NCBI GenBank assembly: GCA_949288685.1
Contig: CASELB010000127.1
Location: 1 to 5,311 of the forward strand
DNA length: 5,311 bases
Origin: an uncultured bacterium
Lineage (GTDB): Bacteria > Cyanobacteriota > Vampirovibrionia > Gastranaerophilales > Gastranaerophilaceae
Direction of reading: 5' to 3'
Shown: positions 1-5,311 of the stretch, piece by piece
How positions within the stretch are numbered: the stretch's first letter is position 1
How the letters are laid out: the number at the start of each line of letters is the position of its first letter
The notes under the pieces: model-generated
What the model was told of the DNA's origin: nothing
The model's database searches: none
What the model saw: the letters and a program-made list of their open reading frames with translations, nothing else
Translations under genes and position numbers: made by a program

Positions 1-59
1 TAATAACATGCCATGTAACAACTATCCCAAAATCTCCTCCAAAATTATGGAATACTTAT
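1..59. other. Upstream tail, no assignable gene
   Basis: This short stretch precedes the terminator at 60-88. Rightward frame 1 opens with a stop codon (TAA at 1-3). Frame 2 stays open until TGA at 62-64, and frame 3 until TAA at 90-92. Either could be the last codons of an upstream gene, or the whole stretch could be a 3' untranslated region after a stop at 1-3. The sequence here cannot decide between these. A small inverted repeat (ACATG-C-CATGT, 6-16) is present and has no evident role. Confidence 0.3.
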
Positions 60-88
60 ACTGACTCCAAAAAGTCAGTTTTTTTTTT
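60..88 (+). terminator. Rho-independent terminator of upstream gene
   Basis: The stem CTGACT (61-66) pairs perfectly with AGTCAG (73-78) across a CCAAAA loop. An extra A60-T79 pair is possible. The stem is followed directly by a run of ten T (79-88). The T-run lies only on the right, so this ends a rightward transcript from a gene outside the window. It also insulates the operon that starts just downstream. The stem is short and only half G+C, but the long U-tract compensates. Confidence 0.82.
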
Positions 89-93
89 GTAAT

Positions 94-123
94 TTGCATG
101 AAAAAAAATTTTTATACTAAAAT
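94..123 (+). promoter_or_regulatory. Weak candidate promoter for the left operon
   Basis: A TTGCAT box (94-99) and a TAAAAT box (118-123) lie 18 nt apart. An alternative -10 is TATACT at 113-118. An A8T5 tract (101-113) sits between the boxes and may bend the DNA. Transcription would start near 125-131, just before the Shine-Dalgarno sequence at 133-140. This fits translation from 149 rather than from the upstream in-frame ATG at 98. The -35 match is poor, so this is inferred mainly from position: it lies right after a terminator and before a strong ribosome site. Confidence 0.35.
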
Positions 124-132
124 ATTTAATAT

Positions 133-140
133 GGGGAGGG
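133..140 (+). promoter_or_regulatory. Strong Shine-Dalgarno deciding the start at 149
   Basis: GGGGAGGG lies 8 nt before the ATG at 149. The in-frame ATG at 98 has only the poly-T of the terminator and AT-rich sequence in front of it. This site therefore sets the start of the small cysteine protein at 149. Confidence 0.75.
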
Positions 141-148
141 TATCAGGC

Positions 149-358
149 ATGGATAAAAATTGTCCTTTCGGAAATAGTAAGTGTACACCCGATTGTGCAT
201 TATTTGTATCTGCTGATGAACTTAACGAATTAATGGCAGCGCGTCTTTCGTCGCTGGGTGTTATTGATAAAAAAAACGGCTCCTGCTCCATAAAACTTCT
301 TGCTATGTCCGGCGGAAGATTTATTTTTGAGAATACTACTACAGCAAAAAGATTTTAG
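149..358 (+). CDS. Small cysteine-containing protein (69 aa), function unknown
   Basis: I cannot assign a function. The predicted product has 69 residues and begins MDKNCPFGNSKC. It carries C5-x6-C12-x3-C16 at the N-terminus, followed by ALF, and a fourth cysteine at C46 (GSCSIK). The pattern CP...CxxxCA(L/W)(F/Y)...CxI recalls, from memory, small cysteine proteins seen in Firmicutes and phages; four cysteines could bind a metal. Residues 21-37 (ADELNELMAARLSSLG) look helical. There is no signal peptide or membrane segment, so it is probably cytosolic. The start at 149 is chosen over the ATG at 98 because of the strong Shine-Dalgarno at 133-140; the extra 17 residues would be encoded over the promoter region. 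Its TAG stop lies 2 nt before the next ATG, so it leads an operon with the GT-C protein. The coding call is good; the function is open. Confidence 0.72.
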   Translation: MDKNCPFGNSKCTPDCALFVSADELNELMAARLSSLGVIDKKNGSCSIKLLAMSGGRFIFENTTTAKRF

Positions 359-360
359 AT

Positions 361-1935
361 ATGACAGAAAAAAAACTATATTCTTGGATTTTTTATATTA
401 CGCTATTCGGGCTTTGTTTTGTTCTTGCAAACCATACAGCAGGCTATGATTATGACCTGTGGGCGCGTATAATTGTCGGCAAGGTTTTCTGGGCAACGGG
501 GCATGTGTTGAAACACGACTTTTTGTCTTATACTCCTTCTCATATATGGTATGATCATGAGTGGGGTTCGGGAACATTTTGTTTTTATCCGGTGCAGTTC
601 TTGTTCGGTCCTATAGGGCTGGTTGTTTTACAGGCTGTATTTATATATTTAACATTTTTCTTTTGTATTAAAACGATAAAACTAAGAATGGGAGAAAAGT
701 ATTCACACAATATTCTCCTGTTTATGCTTACACTGTTTGTTTATAATCGTTGTATTTGTCTGCCTGTGCGCTGTCAGATGTTTACATTTTTATTTGTTTC
801 AATTGTGATTTATATTCTTGAGCGCGCACGTGTCGGTAAAAATAAAACACTTATTTTTCTTCCGTTTCTAATCCTTGTATGGAACAATCTCCACGGCGGT
901 GTGGTCGCAGGTTTGGGTATTATTTTTATGTATGCTTTTGGGGAAATGCTTTCGCGGCGTCCGTTTAAAAAATACCTTATTACTCTTGCTTGTTCGCTCC
1001 CGCTGCTTATTATTAACCCTTACGGGATAAAATATCTTGATTTTCTTTTTATGGCTACAACTATGCAAAGGCAAGATATAATTGAATTCTGGAGCGTATT
1101 TCATCCGTTTCACTTTCAAAAATGTTTTAACTTTTTCTGCTGGTCCGGTGTCGTTATTCTTATTGAAGGATTTTTCCTTATTAAATCTCTTATACAAAAA
1201 GGATTTATTAAATTTGTCAAAGAGTTTGATTATACAAAATGGATAATACTTGTAGTAACGGGATATTTAGGATTTAGTCATGTTAAACTTATTCCTATTT
1301 TTATGATATCCGCATTTTGTTTCTGTTATGAAAATGTTTATAAACTTGTTCCAAAATCTGATTTATGTAAGGTGTGGTCATTAATTTTTGTTTATATATT
1401 AATTGCCGGAGTTGGAATTTTTGCACCGACGACAGCAAAAGCGACCTGGGCAATGTACCCGTTAAAAGAAATAGAATTTATCAGAATGAATAACTTAAAA
1501 GGGAATGCAATTGTGTCATACGGGCACGGAAGTTATTGTACGTACAAATTCTTTCCAAATCTTAAAGTTTATATGGACGGAAGGTACGAGGAAGTATGGG
1601 ATGAAGAAATATTTATGCACCTGAAAGTTTTTCAGGAAATGGGGTACGCTTGGGGCGAAATCCTGCTCCGTTATCCTGCTGACGTGATTATGATAGAAAA
1701 AAATTCACCTGTTTATAATTATATCGAAAAAGAATTCCCCGAGTGGAAACTTGTATATGAAGGGAATATATCAGGCGTGTTTATAAAAAATCCTAAGCCG
1801 GTATCAGAATATAAACTTCCGCCGGAGGATATTGAATATTATCAGAAAACCATGTTTGATACCGATATGACGCAGGAATTTTTAAAAGAATATATACCAA
1901 AATTTATGAAATCGGAAGCGTACAATGCAGAATAA
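361..1935 (+). CDS. Polytopic membrane protein, GT-C-like glycosyltransferase family
   Basis: The 524-residue product is an inner-membrane protein with about ten hydrophobic segments between residues 8 and 356 (for example 8-24, 78-103, 139-153, 163-194, 204-220, 256-276, 338-356). A soluble C-terminal part of about 165 residues follows. Motifs match a widespread, uncharacterised GT-C-like family: D30-x-D32-LW-x-R36, H52-D53-FLSYT, D65-HEW68, R137-x-Q-x-F141, WNNLHGG (174-180), NPYG (219-222), then SYGHGSY (386-392) and MDGR (405-408). In GT-C enzymes, acidic residues in the first external loop are usually catalytic and act on a polyprenyl-phosphate sugar; D30/D32 are the candidates here. Donor and acceptor are unknown. 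No Shine-Dalgarno is visible before the ATG, which lies 2 nt after the previous stop, so translation probably depends on coupling. The product has 13 cysteines, many inside membrane segments. Family call firm, exact activity inferred. Confidence 0.8.
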   Translation: MTEKKLYSWIFYITLFGLCFVLANHTAGYDYDLWARIIVGKVFWATGHVLKHDFLSYTPSHIWYDHEWGSGTFCFYPVQFLFGPIGLVVLQAVFIYLTFFFCIKTIKLRMGEKYSHNILLFMLTLFVYNRCICLPVRCQMFTFLFVSIVIYILERARVGKNKTLIFLPFLILVWNNLHGGVVAGLGIIFMYAFGEMLSRRPFKKYLITLACSLPLLIINPYGIKYLDFLFMATTMQRQDIIEFWSVFHPFHFQKCFNFFCWSGVVILIEGFFLIKSLIQKGFIKFVKEFDYTKWIILVVTGYLGFSHVKLIPIFMISAFCFCYENVYKLVPKSDLCKVWSLIFVYILIAGVGIFAPTTAKATWAMYPLKEIEFIRMNNLKGNAIVSYGHGSYCTYKFFPNLKVYMDGRYEEVWDEEIFMHLKVFQEMGYAWGEILLRYPADVIMIEKNSPVYNYIEKEFPEWKLVYEGNISGVFIKNPKPVSEYKLPPEDIEYYQKTMFDTDMTQEFLKEYIPKFMKSEAYNAE

Positions 1936-3121
1936 TTTGAATTATACTTGTTTATTCGGGGGAGGCGGAGCCAGAGGCTTTGCGTATTGCGGTACTATAA
2001 AAGCGCTGGAAGAGCTGGGTGTCAATGTTGAAATGACCGGCGGGTCTTCTGTAGGGTCAATTTTTGCGGCACTGCTTGCTGCGGGCTATACTTCCGCCGA
2101 AATGAAAGATATATTTATGAAAGTCAATTTTGACCTGTTTAGAGATATACATTTCGGGCTTGGCAAGGACTTTGCGCTTTCTAAAGGTGATATTTTTACG
2201 GATTGGGTGCGAGAGCTTTTGCAGGCAAAGGTGTGGGCAGATAAACCGGAATATTTAAAAAAGCCGGTTACTTTTAAAGATATAGAAACCCCGCTTGTTA
2301 TAATAACAACTAATCTTTCCAATTTTAAGTGTCAGGAATTTTCTAAATTTACGACTCCGGATTATGATGTTGCGCAGGCTGTTAGAATTTCGTGCAGTAT
2401 GCCCGGGCTTATGACACCGTTTAATTATGAAGATGATATAAAACTCGTTGATGGTGATTTACAAAAAAGTATGCCGATGTGGCAGTTGTCGGATACTATT
2501 AAGAAAAAAAGCGGGCGTGTAATAGAATTCAGACTGGAAGGCGATTATAGCGGCGAGGAGAAAAATGCCGTTGACTTTTTAAATACTATTTATTCTTGTA
2601 TGACTTATGTTTCGACCGAGTTTGTCTCAGGAATATTCAGGAAGAATGACAGATATGAGTGTATCAAAATTAATACCAGAGACACAATTATAGTTGATTT
2701 TAATATGTCTAAAGAGGCACGCAACGATCTTTACGGAATAGGGTATGATGATACAATGAATTACTTTAAAAACTTTTTACCCTTGAAGAAAAGATTTTTG
2801 CTTGAAAAATATAAAACACTGTTTATTTTGTTTAAAGAAATAGAAACCTCAATAAAAGCAGGTAATGTTAATAAGACTAAAATTCTTTTCGGTTCTCTGT
2901 TTATGGAACTGGCTGATTGCAGAGATAATATTGATGACAGTATTTATAAAGACTGTCTTGAGTTAAAAAAACATTTAAAACCCTCATTAAAACAAAATTT
3001 ATTTTTTGGCGAAACATTTGGCGGAACAGATGCTCTTAAAAATACGGTAAGAAACCTTATATCTGCGTCAGCAGACAAAATTAAGGATATTGAGACGTAT
3101 ATTCACAATAATATCAATTAG
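1925..3121 (+). CDS. Patatin-like phospholipase
   Basis: The 398-residue product is a serine lipid acyl hydrolase of the patatin family. The oxyanion-hole loop GGGGARG is at residues 12-18. The nucleophile elbow G40-S-S42-V-G44 makes S42 the catalytic serine. D176 in VDGDL is the dyad aspartate; the family more often has DGG or DGA, so DGD is a mild variant. SMPGLMTPF (158-166) matches the conserved strand and loop before the aspartate. No signal peptide or membrane segment is seen, so it likely acts on phospholipid acyl esters from the cytosolic side. Residues from about 200 to 398 form a charged, largely helical C-terminal part I do not recognise. The gene overlaps the GT-C gene by 11 nt, with GGAAG (1914-1918) 6 nt before its ATG. 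Its 3' end overlaps the convergent rph by 8 bp. Family call firm, substrate unknown. Confidence 0.9.
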   Translation: MQNNLNYTCLFGGGGARGFAYCGTIKALEELGVNVEMTGGSSVGSIFAALLAAGYTSAEMKDIFMKVNFDLFRDIHFGLGKDFALSKGDIFTDWVRELLQAKVWADKPEYLKKPVTFKDIETPLVIITTNLSNFKCQEFSKFTTPDYDVAQAVRISCSMPGLMTPFNYEDDIKLVDGDLQKSMPMWQLSDTIKKKSGRVIEFRLEGDYSGEEKNAVDFLNTIYSCMTYVSTEFVSGIFRKNDRYECIKINTRDTIIVDFNMSKEARNDLYGIGYDDTMNYFKNFLPLKKRFLLEKYKTLFILFKEIETSIKAGNVNKTKILFGSLFMELADCRDNIDDSIYKDCLELKKHLKPSLKQNLFFGETFGGTDALKNTVRNLISASADKIKDIETYIHNNIN

Positions 3122-3821
3122 CAAATTTGTATAATTCAATAATCTGATTTATTCCGGACTGTGCAATATTAAAGATTTCAAGCATTGTTGATTTTTCAAA
3201 CGGATTTCCTTCTGCGGTTGTCTGAAAGTCAACTATTTTACCACTTTGAGTAAGTATTATATTGGAATCTGCTTCGGCATTTGAATCTTCAATATAGTTT
3301 AAATCAAGTAATACTTCTCCGTTTACAATTCCTGCAGATACTGCCGCTATAGGTTCAATTATCGGGTTTTCGTTCAGTACGCCCTGTTCGATAAGTTTAT
3401 TAAAAGCGTCTGATAATGCCAAAAATCCACCGCAAATGCTTGCAGTCCTTGTTCCTCCGTCAGCCTGTATGACGTCAGCGTCAATAGTAATGGTTAAGTC
3501 CGGCATTTTGGTTAAATCAGCACATGCGCGCATTGAACGCCCGATAAGCCGCTGGATTTCTTGTGTTCTGCCCGAGACTTTTTCCCGTTCGCGTTTGCAT
3601 CTTGTATTTGTTGCAGCAGGCAAAAGAGAGTATTCTGCCGTAATCCAACCCCTTTTATCGCTATCATCCATCCATTTTGGCTTTTTAGTTTCTACTGACG
3701 CGGTTGTTATTACTTTTGTATCTCCAAATTCAACAAGGACAGAGCCTAATGCGTGTTTTGTAAAGTTTTTTGTAAACTTAATCGGTCTTAGTTCATTATT
3801 TTTTCTTCCGTCATTTCTCAT
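3114..3821 (-). CDS. rph: RNase PH (tRNA 3'-end phosphorolytic exoribonuclease)
   Basis: RNase PH trims 3' trailers from tRNA precursors and degrades structured RNA, using phosphate to release nucleoside diphosphates; it normally works as a ring-shaped hexamer in the cytosol. The 235-residue product has family-typical length and runs MRNDGRKNNELRP, then GWITAEYSLLPAAT (58-71), GRTQEIQRLIGR (84-95), QADGGTRTAS (119-128) and the metal-site segment YIEDSNAEAD (176-185). Expected phosphate-binding residues R85, T124 and R125 and acidic residues D179 and D185 are all present. The start at 3821 is chosen because RNase PH begins MRxDGR and because its ATG overlaps the previous stop as ATGA. A longer in-frame start at 3869 would add 16 unconserved residues over the upstream gene. 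GGAG lies about 10 nt upstream. No rdgB neighbour is seen. It is the last gene of a leftward three-gene unit. Confidence 0.96.
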   Translation of the reverse strand: MRNDGRKNNELRPIKFTKNFTKHALGSVLVEFGDTKVITTASVETKKPKWMDDSDKRGWITAEYSLLPAATNTRCKREREKVSGRTQEIQRLIGRSMRACADLTKMPDLTITIDADVIQADGGTRTASICGGFLALSDAFNKLIEQGVLNENPIIEPIAAVSAGIVNGEVLLDLNYIEDSNAEADSNIILTQSGKIVDFQTTAEGNPFEKSTMLEIFNIAQSGINQIIELYKFAN

Positions 3822-4051
3822 TTTCTTTGTTCTCCCATTGAATAGTCCCATATATAGATTTGTCCGCAATATTTACATACGGCGTGTTGGTTCATAAAAA
3901 GCAGGTCGGGTATGAATTTGTAACCGTCAACTGTAATCTCAATTTCTCCGTTTTTATTATATTTCTGCGAAAATTCCCGGCTGCCTTTGTAATCCGGCGC
4001 AAACATAAGTTCAAATTTGTCAACAGAGCCGCAGTTTTTGCAGACAAACAT
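3818..4051 (-). CDS. Small zinc-ribbon-like protein (77 aa), function unknown
   Basis: The 77-residue product begins MFVCKNCGS and has two CxxC knuckles, C4-x2-C7 and C59-x2-C62 (CKYCG). This is the layout of a zinc ribbon with a long insertion. The stretch between them includes probable beta strands (EIEITVDGYKF, 36-46). There is no membrane segment, so it is predicted to be cytosolic and to bind one zinc ion through four cysteines. The start at 4051 is supported by GGAGG about 10 nt upstream, inside the end of the preceding gene, and by a TAATG overlap with that gene's stop. Its own stop overlaps the rph start as ATGA. Translation of the three genes is therefore probably coupled. Zinc ribbons often contact nucleic acid or protein, so a link to RNA handling with RNase PH is possible but is only inference from position. 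No named family is recognised. Confidence 0.78.
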   Translation of the reverse strand: MFVCKNCGSVDKFELMFAPDYKGSREFSQKYNKNGEIEITVDGYKFIPDLLFMNQHAVCKYCGQIYIWDYSMGEQRK

Positions 4052-4995
4052 TACTCGTAGTCCTCCATAGCTCTTTCAAGTATCCGCGGGTCAAGCTGTT
4101 TTGTCTCTGATTTTGACAATTTTCTCTGTTCTCGTTTATAGCCGGTTAAAAGTTTTTTGTACCACAATGTCCATGTTATGGAGCGCATTGGCAGAAGAAA
4201 CATTACTATGATTGAAGATATTGATGTGGATTCAATCAAAGTATAAATATCATCCGCAGTAAGTTTAAGCAGCGGGAACATAATCGTTGAATCCGGTATA
4301 TTAATTAAGCTGAAAATTAATTTGCTTAATCCGGCAAGGCTTATCAGGTAACAAAATAGTTTTGGAATTATTACGCAGGAAAACAGAAATGTAAGCAAGA
4401 GTAATATAAATGTTGATAAGAAATGCCCTTTTATTATACCGAAACTTGTTTTAAAAGCATTTATCGCATTAGGTTTTTCATCAAATGTAAAAACTTGAAA
4501 TACGAGTACAAAATAGACAAATAAAACAATTGCAGGAATCCAGAAAATTGGCAGTATAGAAATTAAAAGCAGTATGCTTATAATTATCCATAGTAGAATG
4601 AATTGAAATGCATTGTTTGTTATAAGTGCTTTATGCGCTTGTATGTCGTAAATATTGCCGGATTTAACCATATTTGCCGTAATTGAATTTATAGCACCGT
4701 AAGCGACCAGATACTCCCAGAATGCTTTTAATAGGATAATAAGCCCCGGTAGTGTGACCAGAAGCATCACTGCAAATATGTTGAGTCCGTTTTGAAAAAA
4801 CTCGTATTTAACGGACAGAGCAGGCAGAATAAAAGTGTAAATACCGGCAAAAGCGAATATTACAAACAATCCGAGAATTTGACCGAAAACCGGGAATGCC
4901 ATATATTTCGCCCAGGAAACAAAGTGTTTTACATAATATTTTATTCCGTCTAGGAATACGTTAAATGCGTTTTGTAAATCTGTTTTTTCTGCCAT
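4051..4995 (-). CDS. Polytopic membrane protein, DUF975/YciC-like topology
   Basis: The 314-residue product is an integral membrane protein of unknown function. After an amphipathic N-terminal stretch (about 7-30, DLQNAFNVFLDGIKYYVKHF) it has six or seven hydrophobic segments: about 31-57, 72-92, 128-148, 150-170, 193-213 (possibly continuing to 230) and 257-272. FDEKPNAINAFKTS (171-184) between segments resembles the loop of DUF975/YciC-like and GDPD-associated membrane domains, where an acidic residue and 'Al..S' precede the next helix. That resemblance is from memory and is moderate. A charged cytosolic tail follows from about 277 to 314, rich in Lys, Arg and Glu. The ATG at 4995 has GGAG 7 nt upstream and an extended -10 promoter further up, so this is the first gene of the leftward unit. 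Its TAA stop overlaps the next start as TAATG. Confidence 0.8.
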   Translation of the reverse strand: MAEKTDLQNAFNVFLDGIKYYVKHFVSWAKYMAFPVFGQILGLFVIFAFAGIYTFILPALSVKYEFFQNGLNIFAVMLLVTLPGLIILLKAFWEYLVAYGAINSITANMVKSGNIYDIQAHKALITNNAFQFILLWIIISILLLISILPIFWIPAIVLFVYFVLVFQVFTFDEKPNAINAFKTSFGIIKGHFLSTFILLLLTFLFSCVIIPKLFCYLISLAGLSKLIFSLINIPDSTIMFPLLKLTADDIYTLIESTSISSIIVMFLLPMRSITWTLWYKKLLTGYKREQRKLSKSETKQLDPRILERAMEDYE

Positions 4996-5019
4996 TATTT
5001 TACTCCGTTACTTATGATT

Positions 5020-5028
5020 ATTGTATCA
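5020..5028 (-). promoter_or_regulatory. Extended -10 promoter of the leftward (rph) unit
   Basis: On the minus strand the sequence reads TGATACAAT, which is a TGn extension plus TACAAT (five of six matches to TATAAT). It lies 25 bp upstream of the ATG at 4995, so the leader is short: transcription would start near 5013 and the Shine-Dalgarno GGAG is at 5003-5006. No good -35 box is visible, which is usual for extended -10 promoters. The 8-bp palindrome ATCCGGAT (5048-5055) lies at the edge of the expected -35 region. Confidence 0.55.
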
Positions 5029-5123
5029 CATTTGATTGAAGTTCGGTATCCGGATTATTTGAGTTTAAAGCAATTTTTTTTACAGGCATCTATGAAAAAC
5101 AATACTCATACTATTTTGCGCCT

Positions 5124-5158
5124 TTGATATTGACTAAAGTAAAATAATATAATACAAT
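5124..5158 (+). promoter_or_regulatory. Two overlapping sigma70-type promoters for the rightward gene
   Basis: TTGACT (5130-5135) and TACAAT (5153-5158) are separated by exactly 17 nt. A second pair, TTGATA (5124-5129) and TATAAT (5148-5153), is separated by 18 nt. Either would start transcription around 5160-5165 and leave a leader of about 65 nt before the ATG at 5229. Both pairs match the consensus well, so this is the best-supported promoter region in the window. Confidence 0.68.
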
Positions 5159-5160
5159 AT

Positions 5161-5178
5161 GTATAACATTAGTTATGC
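5161..5178 (+). repeat. Small inverted repeat at the predicted transcript start
   Basis: GTATAAC (5161-5167) pairs with GTTATGC (5172-5178) across the loop ATTA, giving seven pairs including one G-T. It sits at or just after the predicted transcription start of the rightward gene. It could be an operator half-site pair or a 5' hairpin that protects the mRNA. In DNA this AT-rich it may also be chance. Confidence 0.35.
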
Positions 5179-5228
5179 ATGTAAACTGTTGTTACCCCAA
5201 TGTAATATTTTTTAAGGAGATTTTAAAG

Positions 5229-5311
5229 ATGATGAAAAATTTAAGAGAATACGTCAATGACGTAATGAATGACAATCGAATATTCAGCTATGAGGATATT
5301 ATAGGGATGGA
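5229..5311 (+). CDS. 5' end of an unidentified rightward gene (partial)
   Basis: Only the first 27 codons are inside the window; the product begins MMKNLREYVNDV and is cut by the right edge. AAGGAGA (5214-5220) is a strong Shine-Dalgarno, with 9 nt between GGAG and the ATG at 5229. A second ATG follows directly at 5232 but has a less suitable 12-nt spacing. The visible N-terminus is hydrophilic, with alternating acidic and basic residues, no signal peptide and no membrane segment. This suggests a cytosolic protein. I do not recognise a family. The gene is divergent from the rph unit and has its own promoter at 5124-5158. Confidence 0.75.
   Translation, partial: MMKNLREYVNDVMNDNRIFSYEDIIGM

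Noticed and set aside
19..40. Minus-strand GGAGGAGA (33-40) as the ribosome site of a leftward gene running off the left edge
   Set aside because: The nearest minus-strand ATG is about 19 nt away and the nearest TTG about 12 nt; too little sequence remains to support a coding region.
98..148. N-terminal extension of the small cysteine protein from the ATG at 98
   Set aside because: No ribosome site precedes it; it lies 9 nt after the terminator T-run and spans the likely promoter. The ATG at 149 has a strong Shine-Dalgarno.
868..1197. Leftward open frame of 109 codons inside the GT-C gene
   Set aside because: It is a shadow of the conserved membrane protein; its Lys-rich, low-complexity translation shows no family features.
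2086..2322. Leftward open frame of 78 codons inside the patatin gene
   Set aside because: It lies opposite the conserved patatin core and has no family features.
3062..3075. Hairpin TCTGC-GTCA-GCAGA as a terminator near the convergent junction
   Set aside because: The stem is only 5 bp and has no T-run on either side, so it does not fit a rho-independent terminator on either strand.
3822..3869. Longer RNase PH start at 3869 on the minus strand
   Set aside because: It adds 16 residues not typical of RNase PH and overlaps the zinc-ribbon gene by 52 nt. The MRNDGR start at 3821 matches the family and gives an ATGA junction.
3436..3897. Rightward open frame of 153 codons opposite rph
   Set aside because: It is antisense to a clearly conserved gene, has no convincing ribosome site and its translation resembles no protein family.
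3860..4060. Rightward open frame of 66 codons opposite the zinc-ribbon gene
   Set aside because: The opposite strand has the CxxC pairs, a ribosome site and tight operon junctions; this frame has none of these.
5092..5127. Eleven-codon rightward open frame in the divergent intergenic region
   Set aside because: It has no ribosome site, lies upstream of the mapped promoter boxes and ends inside them.

Overview
This is an AT-rich (roughly one-third G+C by eye), densely packed bacterial chromosomal segment. TAA, TAG and TGA all act as stops, so the genetic code looks standard. The one gene with a firm name is rph (RNase PH). Its short substrate-loop region (KREREKVSGRTQEIQRLIGR) is, from memory, closer in length to cyanobacterial RNase PH than to the E. 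coli or Bacillus enzymes. Together with the low G+C and the Lys/Asn/Ile-rich proteins, this makes a non-photosynthetic cyanobacterial relative (Melainabacteria/Gastranaerophilales type, gut-associated) a reasonable guess. It is only a guess, and other AT-rich anaerobes remain possible. I see no mobile element, CRISPR array, tRNA or rRNA.

Left block (1-3121, rightward). A rho-independent terminator (60-88) closes whatever lies upstream. A weak promoter follows it at once and starts a three-gene unit. The first gene encodes a 69-residue cysteine-containing small protein (149-358). The second encodes a multi-pass membrane protein of the GT-C-like glycosyltransferase type (361-1935). The third encodes a patatin-like phospholipase (1925-3121). 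The spacings are 2 nt and an 11-nt overlap, so translation is probably coupled. Two of the three products point to envelope lipid or glycan chemistry, but the substrate is unknown.

Middle and right block (3114-4995, leftward). A second tight unit reads a polytopic membrane protein (4051-4995), then a 77-residue four-cysteine zinc-ribbon-like protein (3818-4051), then rph (3114-3821). Its junctions are TAATG and ATGA. The last gene converges with the patatin gene and overlaps it by 8 bp. No terminator is visible at the junction, so the two transcripts may run into each other.

Right end (4996-5311). A 233-bp divergent intergenic region carries an extended -10 promoter for the leftward unit and two overlapping sigma70-type promoters for a rightward gene. 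A small inverted repeat sits at the predicted start of that rightward transcript. The rightward gene begins at 5229 and is cut by the window edge; it is not recognisable from its 27 visible residues.

Overall this looks like an ordinary, compact core-type region. The parts most worth a second look are the two small cysteine proteins, each translationally coupled to a larger gene (an envelope GT-C enzyme in one case, RNase PH in the other), and the convergent overlap. I found no convincing sign of an entirely new system.
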